Positions 17,657 through 26,448 of a stretch of 64,000 nt of DNA are shown piece by piece (position 1 is the first letter of the stretch; the number at the start of each line of letters is the position of its first letter). The position numbers and the translations under genes are program-made. Location of the stretch: NCBI GenBank assembly GCA_002457215.1, contig NTJZ01000002.1:124001-188000 (forward strand), in the 5' to 3' direction. The stretch is from OM182 bacterium MED-G28. Lineage in GTDB: Bacteria > Pseudomonadota > Gammaproteobacteria > Pseudomonadales > Pseudohongiellaceae. A model generated the notes under the pieces. It worked only from the letters and a program-made list of their open reading frames with translations. It did not search any database and was not told the DNA's origin.

Positions 17657-19111
17657 TTATTGGGGGAGTGGGAAACGATCTAAAATTCTTCGTATGGCTT
17701 CTTCGGTTATAGTCGAACTCACTATATTCATACCACGATGAATTCCTGCAGCAATTTGCAGGGGATCATGGCCTATTTCGTTTTCTTGATTCCAAATTGA
17801 AATTTCTGCGCCTCGTTCACTTAAAAACGTAACCACTGCTGGTAAATGCTTGTAAGCGGCGCCATGCATTGCGGTGTTGCCCATGTTATCGACAGCATTA
17901 ATGTCGCCGCCCAAACTTAAGACATATTGCACTGCCTCCAGGGCCTCCTCTTCCGTGCCAGGATCCTCACCAGGCGCTCCAGTACCGAGACCAGCAGCTA
18001 CCATCAGAGGAGTACTATTGTCATCGTTAGGGATTGTTGGGTCTGCACCAAATTCAACCAGCAATTTCATTAAATCAGCATCGGCGGTTCGTGCTGCTAG
18101 AAGGAATGCTGTTGCTCCCCGCATATTAAGATCGCTAACGCCTACGGGAGGGCGCCTAGTAACTTGTGCATTGATATCTGCACCGGTAGCAATTAGTTTG
18201 CGGGTGAACTCCAATGAGCCGATAACACCAGAGCCTTGGGGTGCTGGATTGTTGCTGCCCGCCTGTCCGGCTTTACGAATCCAGCTGATTTGGTGGATGG
18301 GAGCCCAGCCGAGGGGTGCGGCGTTTGGATTAGCACCTCGATCTAGCAACAGAGCGGCAGTTTCAAAATGAGCACTGCCGATCGCAAGTAATAATGGTGT
18401 CATGCCAGTCTGAGCAGCACCTGACAGCCCATTCTCAGTGACTACTGCTTGTCCTGCAGGCAGCGCTTCTTCGATATCTGCGCCCAGGTCGAGCAATGCT
18501 TCGACGGTCGCAGTTTTTCCCTCCCGGGCAGCAAAAAGCAGGGGAGTAAATCCGCGTTCGGAACGGGCTGTAATATCTGCATTATTGCTAACCAGCAATT
18601 TAACAACTTCAAGATTTCCTTCACCGGCCGCCCACATGAGCGCAGATTGCCCACGCCAACTTTCTCGTTCGTTCACGTTTGCGCCTGCTTCAATTAATAG
18701 CGCAACTGATGCAACAACACCAGTTCGGGCCGCAGTCATGATTACCGTTTCATTTTCTGCCATCGCTGTGTTGGCCAGTCCGCCGGTGCTTAGCAACAGC
18801 CTAACTATTTCGGGGTTGCCATTGTTGGCAGCTAATGAAAGAGGGGCAACACCGTAGCGGTTTTTACTGTTAACCTCAGCACCGGCATTTAAGAGTAGCT
18901 GGGTAATAACTGAATTATCACGATGCACTGACCAATGCAGCGCCTGTGATCCATCAGCCGCTTCTGCGTTAATGTCTATCCCAGAATCTAACAAAGCTCG
19001 CACAGCGGTATTATCTTGCTCTTGAACTGCTTGTATCAAACGTAAGTCCTCCTGAGCTAGCGCCCAGATTGGTGTAAGGACTAAAAAAATTACTGCAATG
19101 TTTTTCTTCAC
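17657..19111 (-). CDS. Exported ankyrin-repeat protein
   Basis: About 484 aa, with a signal peptide (VKKNIAVIFLVLTPIWALAQ) followed by roughly ten ankyrin repeats filling the whole mature chain, e.g. DGSQALHWSVHRDNSVITQLLLNAGAEVN and GFTPLLFAAREGKTATVEALLDLGADI; one Gly/Pro-rich insert interrupts them near 290-310. The start is a GTG at 19111 (the track uses TTG at 19117). It is the third gene of an operon after DUF1592 and DUF1552, 15 bp from the latter. I have seen this trio repeatedly in marine Gammaproteobacteria, so the repeats may scaffold the other two in the periplasm; this is inference. Confidence 0.9.
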   Translation of the reverse strand: MKKNIAVIFLVLTPIWALAQEDLRLIQAVQEQDNTAVRALLDSGIDINAEAADGSQALHWSVHRDNSVITQLLLNAGAEVNSKNRYGVAPLSLAANNGNPEIVRLLLSTGGLANTAMAENETVIMTAARTGVVASVALLIEAGANVNERESWRGQSALMWAAGEGNLEVVKLLVSNNADITARSERGFTPLLFAAREGKTATVEALLDLGADIEEALPAGQAVVTENGLSGAAQTGMTPLLLAIGSAHFETAALLLDRGANPNAAPLGWAPIHQISWIRKAGQAGSNNPAPQGSGVIGSLEFTRKLIATGADINAQVTRRPPVGVSDLNMRGATAFLLAARTADADLMKLLVEFGADPTIPNDDNSTPLMVAAGLGTGAPGEDPGTEEEALEAVQYVLSLGGDINAVDNMGNTAMHGAAYKHLPAVVTFLSERGAEISIWNQENEIGHDPLQIAAGIHRGMNIVSSTITEEAIRRILDRFPLPQ

Positions 19112-19126
19112 GCTCAATCTTTTCTG

Positions 19127-20467
19127 TTAGGCTGAATGAAACAACTCATCAACGCGACCATTGTTATCAGCGAAACTATCCAGATGCACACCAACGCTAT
19201 CTAGAAGCGTCAGGTGCAAGTTAGCCAACGGAGTTTGTTCATCTCCGTAGCGGATATGTCTGCCACCATGGATTCCACTATTTTTTCCACTGGCTACAAC
19301 AATGGGTAAATTTTTATGATCATGGACGTCAGGGTTACCCATCCCGCTGCCTAATAGATAAGTTGAATTATCTAACAAAGTACCATTACCTTCGTTAACC
19401 GCCTCCATTTTATCCAACATATAAGCAAAGAGAGATACATGATACTTATTAATTTTCGCCAACTTCTCTAGTTGAACAGGATCATTACCATGATGTGAGA
19501 TTGGGTGATGAGGCTCGGCAACGCCAATCTGCGGATAGGTCCGAGTAGACGCCTCACGGGCTAACTGAAAGCTAATAACCCGGGTTAGATCGGCTTGTAG
19601 TGCGAGGGTTTGTAGATCCATCATTAACTTCACATGATCTTCCCATTGTTCAGGCACTGAAGTAGGGCGCGTCAATTTAGGGAGCTGGACATTATCACTT
19701 TGTGCCTGTGACATCTGAATACGCCGTTCAACTTCGCGTACAGTATCCAAATACTCATCTACTTTCACTCGGTCGTTATTTCCAAGTTGTTTTTGATATT
19801 TGGACATATCTTCCATGACAGCATCTAATAGGCTGGCATTAGTAGCGAGTTGCGCCTGACGTTGTTCCGGAGTCCCGCCGTCGCCAAACAATCTTTCAAA
19901 TAACACACGGGGATCAGATACAGTTGGCAATGGTGTAGTGGGCGATGACCAGGCCAAACTATTTTGATAAACACAAGCATAACCGTTATCGCAATTGCCT
20001 ACCTGACTAATAATATCTGTGCCTATTTCCAGCGAGGGAAACGGTGTCTTCGAGCCTATTACTTTGGCAGCGATTTGGTCGACTGTCGTACCCAGGTAAT
20101 AGTCACTTCCTTCCGTGCGCTTAGCTTTTACGCAGCTAAGAAATGCGCAATTAGACGAAGCATGATTCCCAGTTGTGTGTGCATCGTTAATTTCTAAGTT
20201 TGATAGCACAGAGATTTTGTCTAGATGCGGATTAAGTGATGCCAATGAAGCGCTAAGGCTGCTCAGCTTGCCTTCCGTCCGTGGGACCCAAGGCTCTGGG
20301 TTCATGCCCATAGGTAGATAGAAATAACCAAGGCGACGAATGGGTTCAGAAGCACTGCCCGATTGGGCTAAAGCCGGAACCATGGCATCCAACATTGGCA
20401 ATGCAACCGCCGCGCCTAGTCCTCGCAGAACAGTCCTTCGAGGCAGCGTTTTTTTGGTAATTATCAT
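19127..20467 (-). CDS. DUF1552 protein with Tat signal
   Basis: A 446-aa protein with a Tat signal (LPRRTVLRGLGAAVALPML, cleavage near PALAQ) and the DUF1552 core: GYFYLPMGMNPEPW, HTTGNHASSNCAFLS, PHHPISHHGND and LLGSGMGNPDVHDHKNLPIVV. His-rich motifs suggest metal binding; the fold is thought to resemble alkaline-phosphatase/sulfatase-like or DUF1501 families. It invariably accompanies DUF1592 proteins, and here the genes overlap by 4 bp (ATGA), so a complex or sequential action in the periplasm is likely. Catalytic activity is unknown. Ribosome binding site GAGGAG. Confidence 0.92.
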   Translation of the reverse strand: MIITKKTLPRRTVLRGLGAAVALPMLDAMVPALAQSGSASEPIRRLGYFYLPMGMNPEPWVPRTEGKLSSLSASLASLNPHLDKISVLSNLEINDAHTTGNHASSNCAFLSCVKAKRTEGSDYYLGTTVDQIAAKVIGSKTPFPSLEIGTDIISQVGNCDNGYACVYQNSLAWSSPTTPLPTVSDPRVLFERLFGDGGTPEQRQAQLATNASLLDAVMEDMSKYQKQLGNNDRVKVDEYLDTVREVERRIQMSQAQSDNVQLPKLTRPTSVPEQWEDHVKLMMDLQTLALQADLTRVISFQLAREASTRTYPQIGVAEPHHPISHHGNDPVQLEKLAKINKYHVSLFAYMLDKMEAVNEGNGTLLDNSTYLLGSGMGNPDVHDHKNLPIVVASGKNSGIHGGRHIRYGDEQTPLANLHLTLLDSVGVHLDSFADNNGRVDELFHSA

Positions 20468-22878
20468 AGAGTTCTCCTCATCTGAAAGGGAGTGCTATTA
20501 ACGAGTGCAACAACTATTGAACTAAAACTGTAATCTTCTGCTGCAGCATCTTCTAGAATCGACCTAATAGCCGGTGCGTCATAGTATTCAAGGCCGCGGC
20601 CCAAAGCATAGGTAAGCAACTTTTCGCTCATAGTCCCGACAAAGGCTTCTGGGTTTTTCACCAGAGTATTACGTAATCCGATTACACCATCAAGGGGCTC
20701 GCTTCCGGGTAAGTTACCTCTGGTATCGATGTGTGGATGATCGCTATTTACATTCCTTATACGGCCAATGGCATCAAAATCTTCCATAACTAAGCCAATG
20801 GGGTCCATGACTTCATGACAGGCTGCACATACAGGATTAGCCCGGTGCTGCGCCATGCGATCTCGCATGGTTTCTATCTTGACTTCAGACTCATTCTCAG
20901 CCAAAGCTGGCACATCGTCTGGTGGTGGAGGGGGAGGAATGCCGAGGACATTTTCTAATACCCACTTACCTCGTTGCACCGGTGAGGTCCGGGTCGCATA
21001 GGATGTCACCGTAAGCACACTGCCATGGCCTAATAATCCGATACGAGGACTATTTGGATCAAGATCTATTTTACGAAACTGATCGCCATAGACATTAGGA
21101 ATATCATAATGTCGTGCCAGTCTCTCATTGAGAAATGTGTAATCCGCGCTCAGCAATTCCATGACATTTCTATCTTCATCTATGATGTGTCCAAACAACA
21201 TTTCGGTTTCTTTGCGCATTGATTGCCGCAAGTTGTCATCGAAATCTGGAAACAGTCGTAGGTTGGGATCAACCGAGTCAAGGTTTCTAAGATAGAGCCA
21301 TTGATCCGCAAAATTTGAGGCGAGTGATTCGGCACGGGGATCTGCCAACATTCTTTTGACTTGTTGTTCTAAAACTCCAGTCCTGCTTAGCTCGTCTCGT
21401 GTCGCCAATTCCAATAACTCTTCGTCAGGAATACTGCTCCATAAGAAGAATGAAAGCCTTGATGCTAACTCAACATCACTTAATGCATAGACTTGGCCGG
21501 AGTCGAGCTCAGCAGGGTCTTGTTCTATGCGGAACAAAAATTCGGGGCTTACTAATAAAGCCCGCAAAGCCATTTCGATGCCGGCCTCAAAACCTTTCTC
21601 GCCATTTACCTGCTCAAAAAAAGACAGGGGAGTTTCTATGTCGTTCTCAGATATCGGTCGACGAAAAGCTTTCGTGGCTAAATTGCTAACGATTATACGA
21701 GCACATTCGCCTGCAGAAGTCTGTGGATCAGGTTGGCAGATAAAAATGCGATTACGTGGCGCTGTTTCTGAAATCCCTGCTGACTCATAAGGTCCAGCAA
21801 CCGCCACAGAAAGTACAGCTGGTTGTTGTCGAGGATGACGATCGCGATTGAAATGAGCTTCGTAGGGCTGGCGTGTGCTTTCGATCAAAGCTGAATTTTT
21901 TCGTATAAAAGTTACACCGACTTCATGGGCGCCTGCGGTTACAGTAGCCGTTGTTTGCAAGCCGGTACCCGCTCCCTGGTCAGAATAATAAAAAGTGGCA
22001 TAACGTTCAGAACGGTTTGGTTCTACTTCAAAGATATCAATACGCTGACCATCTATTGTAACTTCAACTTCATGAGGCTCTGTCAGTCCTTCAATATTTT
22101 CATTACGGTCCCGGGTAAGAGTGACATCGATCACGTACTCGCCATCCCTAGGGAAATTGTAACTAAACAAAGTGCCACCTCGAGTTCCAAAGGGAAGTCC
22201 TTCCATGCGGTCTTCTTGGGTACGGTCCGCTGAAACCAATTCAACATGGCTTAGGGGGCTCGTTAGAGAAGCGCCGACAGCAAGGCGAGAAATTTTTTCT
22301 GCTGCCGCAAGATAACGTTCCATTAGTGTTGGCGACAGATTTGTTAAATTGACATTATCGAATCCATAACTCGCATCATCTTTTGGCAGCAGCTCTGATA
22401 CATCGACACTAAGTTCCAAGATGTCACGTACAGCGTTCTGATATTGCAATCTGTTCAAACGGCTAAAGGTCGGTGTACGACCAGGGTTGGGATTTGTCAG
22501 CGCGAGAGTGTTTAACGCTGTGGCAACGTCTTCTTCGAATTTGGCAAAGCGTATTTCATCAGGTCGAGGCATGCCCGTTGGCGGCATGGCATTAGCGCGC
22601 AGTTTACGTAGCACTCTCTCCCAAACATCTGGATGGGCTTCGATGTTATTCACATCATAGGCATCGAGCTCTAGCCCACCTGTTTTAAGTGTGGCGTTAT
22701 GACAGGCCACACAATATTGATCAACCAGTGCAGCATTGCTCTGGTCTAAACCAGCACTAACTGCAATATTGCTTGAGGGCATTGGAGTTGGTGCTGGGGA
22801 ATCTGGTAAAAAAACTATTATGCCAAGCAATAGCGCGGCTGCTATGGCTGCGGACATAACGAGGCCTGTCTTTTTCAT
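20464..22878 (-). CDS. Multidomain DUF1587/DUF1595/DUF1592/DUF1588/DUF1585 cytochrome-type protein
   Basis: An 804-aa periplasmic protein with an N-terminal signal anchor (~8-26) and two c-type heme motifs: C56VACH60 in a planctomycete-type cytochrome domain and C684AACH688 in the DUF1588 region. The order (heme, DUF1587 NRLQYQNAVRDIL, DUF1595/carbohydrate-binding-like beta region ~230-400, DUF1592 SRLSFFLWSSIPDEELL, DUF1588 RTSPVQRGKWVLENVLG, DUF1585 C-terminus) is the canonical full set. These proteins are common in Planctomycetes and marine Proteobacteria and are suspected to oxidise polymers or sugars, but no reaction is established. First gene of an operon with DUF1552 and ankyrin proteins. 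Confidence 0.93.
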   Translation of the reverse strand: MKKTGLVMSAAIAAALLLGIIVFLPDSPAPTPMPSSNIAVSAGLDQSNAALVDQYCVACHNATLKTGGLELDAYDVNNIEAHPDVWERVLRKLRANAMPPTGMPRPDEIRFAKFEEDVATALNTLALTNPNPGRTPTFSRLNRLQYQNAVRDILELSVDVSELLPKDDASYGFDNVNLTNLSPTLMERYLAAAEKISRLAVGASLTSPLSHVELVSADRTQEDRMEGLPFGTRGGTLFSYNFPRDGEYVIDVTLTRDRNENIEGLTEPHEVEVTIDGQRIDIFEVEPNRSERYATFYYSDQGAGTGLQTTATVTAGAHEVGVTFIRKNSALIESTRQPYEAHFNRDRHPRQQPAVLSVAVAGPYESAGISETAPRNRIFICQPDPQTSAGECARIIVSNLATKAFRRPISENDIETPLSFFEQVNGEKGFEAGIEMALRALLVSPEFLFRIEQDPAELDSGQVYALSDVELASRLSFFLWSSIPDEELLELATRDELSRTGVLEQQVKRMLADPRAESLASNFADQWLYLRNLDSVDPNLRLFPDFDDNLRQSMRKETEMLFGHIIDEDRNVMELLSADYTFLNERLARHYDIPNVYGDQFRKIDLDPNSPRIGLLGHGSVLTVTSYATRTSPVQRGKWVLENVLGIPPPPPPDDVPALAENESEVKIETMRDRMAQHRANPVCAACHEVMDPIGLVMEDFDAIGRIRNVNSDHPHIDTRGNLPGSEPLDGVIGLRNTLVKNPEAFVGTMSEKLLTYALGRGLEYYDAPAIRSILEDAAAEDYSFSSIVVALVNSTPFQMRRTL

Positions 22879-23415
22879 TTTTTCTCCAGGCTGGGTCTGA
22901 GTTTTTAGACAGTATATTCCAAAAGTCCAACTATTGCGGTAATAGCCGCTCGATAGGGCAAAGTAAACTGACCTCAGGGGGCTGTCAAGGAAATTAGCAG
23001 GTGGCCTGAATACCCTACGGGCAGGGCATATTGGCTAAGCGACAATATAGTCTGTATGGATTTTGGTGTTGTAGTCAGTAACGCCTTACTTTCAGGTAAT
23101 TAATGATTAAATAATGTGATCTTTGAGTGGAATATTGCGAACTCCTTCACCTCGAAATTTTAGAAAAACTTCATAAGATTCGTGGATTTTCTCGCTCTCA
23201 ATATTCTAGTATTTTTAACTCAAAAGTATTATTCAAAACCAACAGGATATTCGTATCAAACGATCTCATTGCTAGCAGCTTACGCTAGTATATATGTTTG
23301 TTAAGGCATTCTTTATGGTCCTGCCAAATTCCTTTCAGATTCTATCTAACTACAAAGTTATGTTTTTTCCCGTTATTAAGAACTTCTCTCAAGTTGCTTG
23401 AGTTAACTAAATCCT
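22879..23415. other. Intergenic region, 537 bp, upstream of the DUF1592 operon
   Basis: No ORF with a protein-like composition or start site on either strand. The right ~350 bp are AT-rich. It should contain the promoter of the DUF1592 operon (reading left) and the 3' end of the lactonase gene transcript. I see no strong hairpin, repeat or recognisable operator. Confidence 0.6.
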
Positions 23416-24447
23416 TTATGCGACACCTGCACCTCTAACACCAACATACACAGAATAAAGCGATTGGCTTGCAGTCATGAAAAGGCGATTACGTTTAGCG
23501 CCACCAAAGCAAACATTCGCGCAAACTTCCGGCAGACGAATAGCACCGATTGTGTCTCCATCTGGTGCAATAATTTGCACTCCAGGTCTTGCGCCAGCCC
23601 AAACATTGCCATCAACATCACAGCGGATACCGTCGGCTGAAGTTCGACTGTTATCAGTAGGGTCAACCAGCTCAGCGAAGACCCGACCATTCCGCAATCT
23701 TTCACCATCTACGTCCCATACTTTAATGTCTCGACCAGCGCCAGTATTGGCAACGTATAGCAAGGAATAATCAGGAGAGAAACAGAGTCCATTAGGGGCG
23801 TCGATATCATCAGTTACTCGATTGATATTGCCGCTGCTTGGGTCAACACGATACACGGAAAGCGGGTGCTGCTGTTCTGCCCTGTTTCCTTCGTAGTCGC
23901 CGCGAATCCCATAAGGGGGATCCGTAAACCAAATACTTCCATCGGGGTGAACGGTTGCGTCATTAGGTGAGTTTAAAGGGCTACCTTCGTAGCTATCGGC
24001 GATTACTGTGAGGGAGCCGTCATATTCGTAACGAACTACCCGCCGATTGCCATGTTCGCAAGAAATTTGTCGACCTTGAAAATCGAAGGTATTGCCGTTG
24101 CTATTTCCGGAGGGGTACCTAAACTCAGACACGCGGCCATCATCTTCAATCCAGCGTAATTGGCGATTGTTGGGAATGTCACTCCAAACTACATATCGAC
24201 CAACACCATTCCAGGCGGGCCCTTCAGCCCACATTGTTCCAACGTGATGCCTTTGTATAGGCGTGTTAAATAGTATGTATCGTTGGAAGCGAGCGTCCAA
24301 AGCCACCAGATCTGGATCTGGATAACGCAGTGGCGTATTACCTGACCAATCACGGGGCTGGGCAGGAGATAGATCCTGCGCGTTTGTTAGCTTGGGAAGA
24401 AATGCAGCTGTAGCTGCAGTGGCGGCAAGGAATGAACGACGCTTCAT
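23416..24447 (-). CDS. SMP-30/gluconolactonase-family protein with Tat signal
   Basis: A 343-aa protein with a Tat-like signal (MKRRSFLAATAATAAFLP, cleavage near TNAQ) and a six-bladed SMP-30 propeller. Diagnostic blocks: MWAEGPAWNG (the metal-binding Glu), SPNDATVHPDGSIWFTDPPYGI (Asn/Asp), DAPNGLCFSPD and TSADGIRCDVDGNVW (catalytic Asp). The family hydrolyses sugar lactones such as glucono-1,5-lactone with a divalent metal. Periplasmic location would couple it to sugar oxidation outside the cytoplasm, matching the several exported sugar-acid enzymes here. Ribosome binding site GAGGTTG. Monocistronic. Confidence 0.9.
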   Translation of the reverse strand: MKRRSFLAATAATAAFLPKLTNAQDLSPAQPRDWSGNTPLRYPDPDLVALDARFQRYILFNTPIQRHHVGTMWAEGPAWNGVGRYVVWSDIPNNRQLRWIEDDGRVSEFRYPSGNSNGNTFDFQGRQISCEHGNRRVVRYEYDGSLTVIADSYEGSPLNSPNDATVHPDGSIWFTDPPYGIRGDYEGNRAEQQHPLSVYRVDPSSGNINRVTDDIDAPNGLCFSPDYSLLYVANTGAGRDIKVWDVDGERLRNGRVFAELVDPTDNSRTSADGIRCDVDGNVWAGARPGVQIIAPDGDTIGAIRLPEVCANVCFGGAKRNRLFMTASQSLYSVYVGVRGAGVA

Positions 24448-24657
24448 AGCAACCTCAATAGAATTATGGATAAATCAAGTATATGAAATACTCTGATGGC
24501 TTTGTTATTGAATTATTAGCTTTGGATGCTAATGCAAGCAAATAGACTTGTCTATGAAGTAAAGTTTTCGCTTTGAGCTCAAAGAAGGCAGTAGGAAAAT
24601 TTGGTATAAGAATCTCCTTAACTGCAAAATTGGCTACTAATCTATTCGACTGAGAGA

Positions 24658-26295
24658 TTATTGAGAGGAATCAGCTGCATCAAGAAAGGGACCATCGACG
24701 CAGAGGCGTCTGCCATCGGGTGCATCGCATGCCCCACAAATTCCGACTCCACACTTTGTATGATAGTCGATGGAATTGTAGATTTGTTCTGGCGAAGTAT
24801 ATTTTCTTTGGAGTGATTCGGCTGCTCGAACCATAGGAGCAGGGCCGCAGTTATAGAAAATTAGCGCGGCTAATTCTTCTTCGGACATTTTTTTCAAGTA
24901 TTCTTCTAATAATTCAGTAATAACGCCGTGGTGACCAAAGCTACCATCATCAGTGGCAAGGTGAAGATTACCTACTTCGGCAGCTTCATCTACAAAATAA
25001 AGTCTTTCTTTTGAACGCGCGCCAAAGAAAATTTCAGTGTTGCCAAAGTCGCGAGCTAACTGGTAGACGGCAGCTAATCCAGTGCCTCCTGCAACCGCGA
25101 TTATCTTAGAATTCTTTGGTGGGTTTACGGGGTTGCCATAGGGGCCTCTTACGTAAGCTTCGACGCCAGGTTTCAATGCCATACATTCTTCGGTAAATGC
25201 CCCGAGGTTAATCACTGCCAGTTTAAATGGATCATCCACCAATGCGGAGAATGGCTTTTCTCCCAATCCAGGGATCCAAAGGAAAACAAACTGTCCAGCA
25301 TGTATTTCAATTTTACGATCGAAAGTAAGAATGCATATGTCATCTGTTATGTATTCATTGCTTACAAGGGCCACTGGCCTAAAGTTCATATTAATATCAT
25401 AGCGGACTAACGTTTCAGCACTACTTTCCTCAGTCCCATTTTCTAACTCGTTACTTAGCACTTTAAAATAGTCAGCGATATCATCTGTAGTCATGCCAAC
25501 CAAAGCAGAGCCAATACCAATAATTGAGGCGCCGGCTTTCTGAAAACTTCTCACATCCTCAGCACTGCTAATTCCTCCGCAGCCAATAATCGGACAATCT
25601 ACCGCACTATGAATTTCCTGCACGCATCTTAATGCAGTGGGTAATATGACCTTCCCGGAGACGCCTCCCAGTTTGTTGCTTAATATTGGGTGGCCATGGG
25701 CTTCATAGCATTCTGGATTAGTTGTGTTAATGGCACAGATTCCATCGGCACCACCCGCTACTGCGGCTTGGGCGATCTCAACGATATTTGGCACATTGGG
25801 TGTAAGTTTAGGAATTATCGGGACGTCGACTGCAGTTTTTACCGCAGCTACTATTTCGCGCACTAGCGCTGGATCCTGTCCCATAGCCATACCATAGCCT
25901 TTGGCATGAGGGCAGGACAGATTCAGTTCTAGTCCGTCTCCATAGAGAGCAAGTTTCTTTGCCACTTCGACGTATTCTTCGACGTTTCCACCAAAGATTG
26001 AAATTAGCAAAAAGCGATCCTTAGGTATCACGAGACCTTTTAAGAGTTCAGCTGATCGATCGGCCCCTGGGTTGGTGAGTCCGACCGCATTAGTGAAACT
26101 GCCTGGCTCAAATTGGGAGAGAACTGGTTCTCTATAACCAAGTCTGGGTTCTGGACCAATACTCTTGGTTGTTAACACGCCTACCTCAGGGATTTGGTTG
26201 AAGAAACGCTGAATGATATTTGCGGAGCAAGTGACGATGCCGGAGGGGACAGTAAAGGGGCCGGAAAGTGATTTTCCAAGAAACTCTATTTTCAA
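24658..26295 (-). CDS. Fused dihydroorotate-dehydrogenase-like (PyrD class 1B) and PyrK-like electron-transfer protein
   Basis: A single 545-aa polypeptide. Residues ~1-285 form a class 1 DHODH-type FMN barrel: TTKSIGPEPRLGYREP (K44), NAVGLTNPG (N69), LNLSCPH (N125, catalytic C128), K163, IGCGGISSAEDV. Residues ~300-545 are a PyrK-type FAD/NAD reductase ending in a 2Fe-2S motif C515-x4-C520-x2-C523-x8-C532. PyrD and PyrK are usually separate chains, so this is a natural fusion allowing NAD-linked oxidation. H130 replaces the common Asn after NLSCP, and the usual GGLSGPAIKP is GGVSGKVILP, so the substrate may not be dihydroorotate. Start is TTG with poor ribosome binding site; an upstream in-frame stop excludes a long extension. 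It follows the malonate genes on the same strand. Confidence 0.88.
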   Translation of the reverse strand: MKIEFLGKSLSGPFTVPSGIVTCSANIIQRFFNQIPEVGVLTTKSIGPEPRLGYREPVLSQFEPGSFTNAVGLTNPGADRSAELLKGLVIPKDRFLLISIFGGNVEEYVEVAKKLALYGDGLELNLSCPHAKGYGMAMGQDPALVREIVAAVKTAVDVPIIPKLTPNVPNIVEIAQAAVAGGADGICAINTTNPECYEAHGHPILSNKLGGVSGKVILPTALRCVQEIHSAVDCPIIGCGGISSAEDVRSFQKAGASIIGIGSALVGMTTDDIADYFKVLSNELENGTEESSAETLVRYDINMNFRPVALVSNEYITDDICILTFDRKIEIHAGQFVFLWIPGLGEKPFSALVDDPFKLAVINLGAFTEECMALKPGVEAYVRGPYGNPVNPPKNSKIIAVAGGTGLAAVYQLARDFGNTEIFFGARSKERLYFVDEAAEVGNLHLATDDGSFGHHGVITELLEEYLKKMSEEELAALIFYNCGPAPMVRAAESLQRKYTSPEQIYNSIDYHTKCGVGICGACDAPDGRRLCVDGPFLDAADSSQ

Positions 26296-26351
26296 CGGGA
26301 CAAGATACTCAACATCAGGTTAACAACAGTTTTGTATTTTATAGTTTTAAG

Positions 26352-26395
26352 CACAGGAACGCACTAGCTCAGTTCCAACTGGCTAGTGCTCTGTG
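26352..26395. repeat. Interrupted inverted repeat (hairpin) between matB and the PyrD-PyrK gene
   Basis: GCACTAGC (26361-26368) pairs perfectly with GCTAGTGC (26382-26389), and outer CACAG pairs with CTGTG across a small internal loop. No U-run follows on the minus strand, so it is not a standard terminator; it may be a partial terminator, an mRNA-processing site or an operator. Confidence 0.55.
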
Positions 26396-26448
26396 ATTAG
26401 CTGAACCTTTCTTTCTGCATGAAGAGGCGTGGGCAAATGGTGGAAAGC

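Noticed and set aside
17874-18857. Long plus-strand ORFs (165 and 139 aa) antisense to the ankyrin gene
   Set aside because: Low-complexity Ala/Ser-rich antisense shadows of a repetitive gene, with no starts or ribosome binding sites of note.
20464-22878. Planctomycete origin from the DUF1592 and DUF1552 genes
   Set aside because: These families are frequent in marine Proteobacteria and the other genes (glcB, FinR-fpr, MadLM) fit Gammaproteobacteria.
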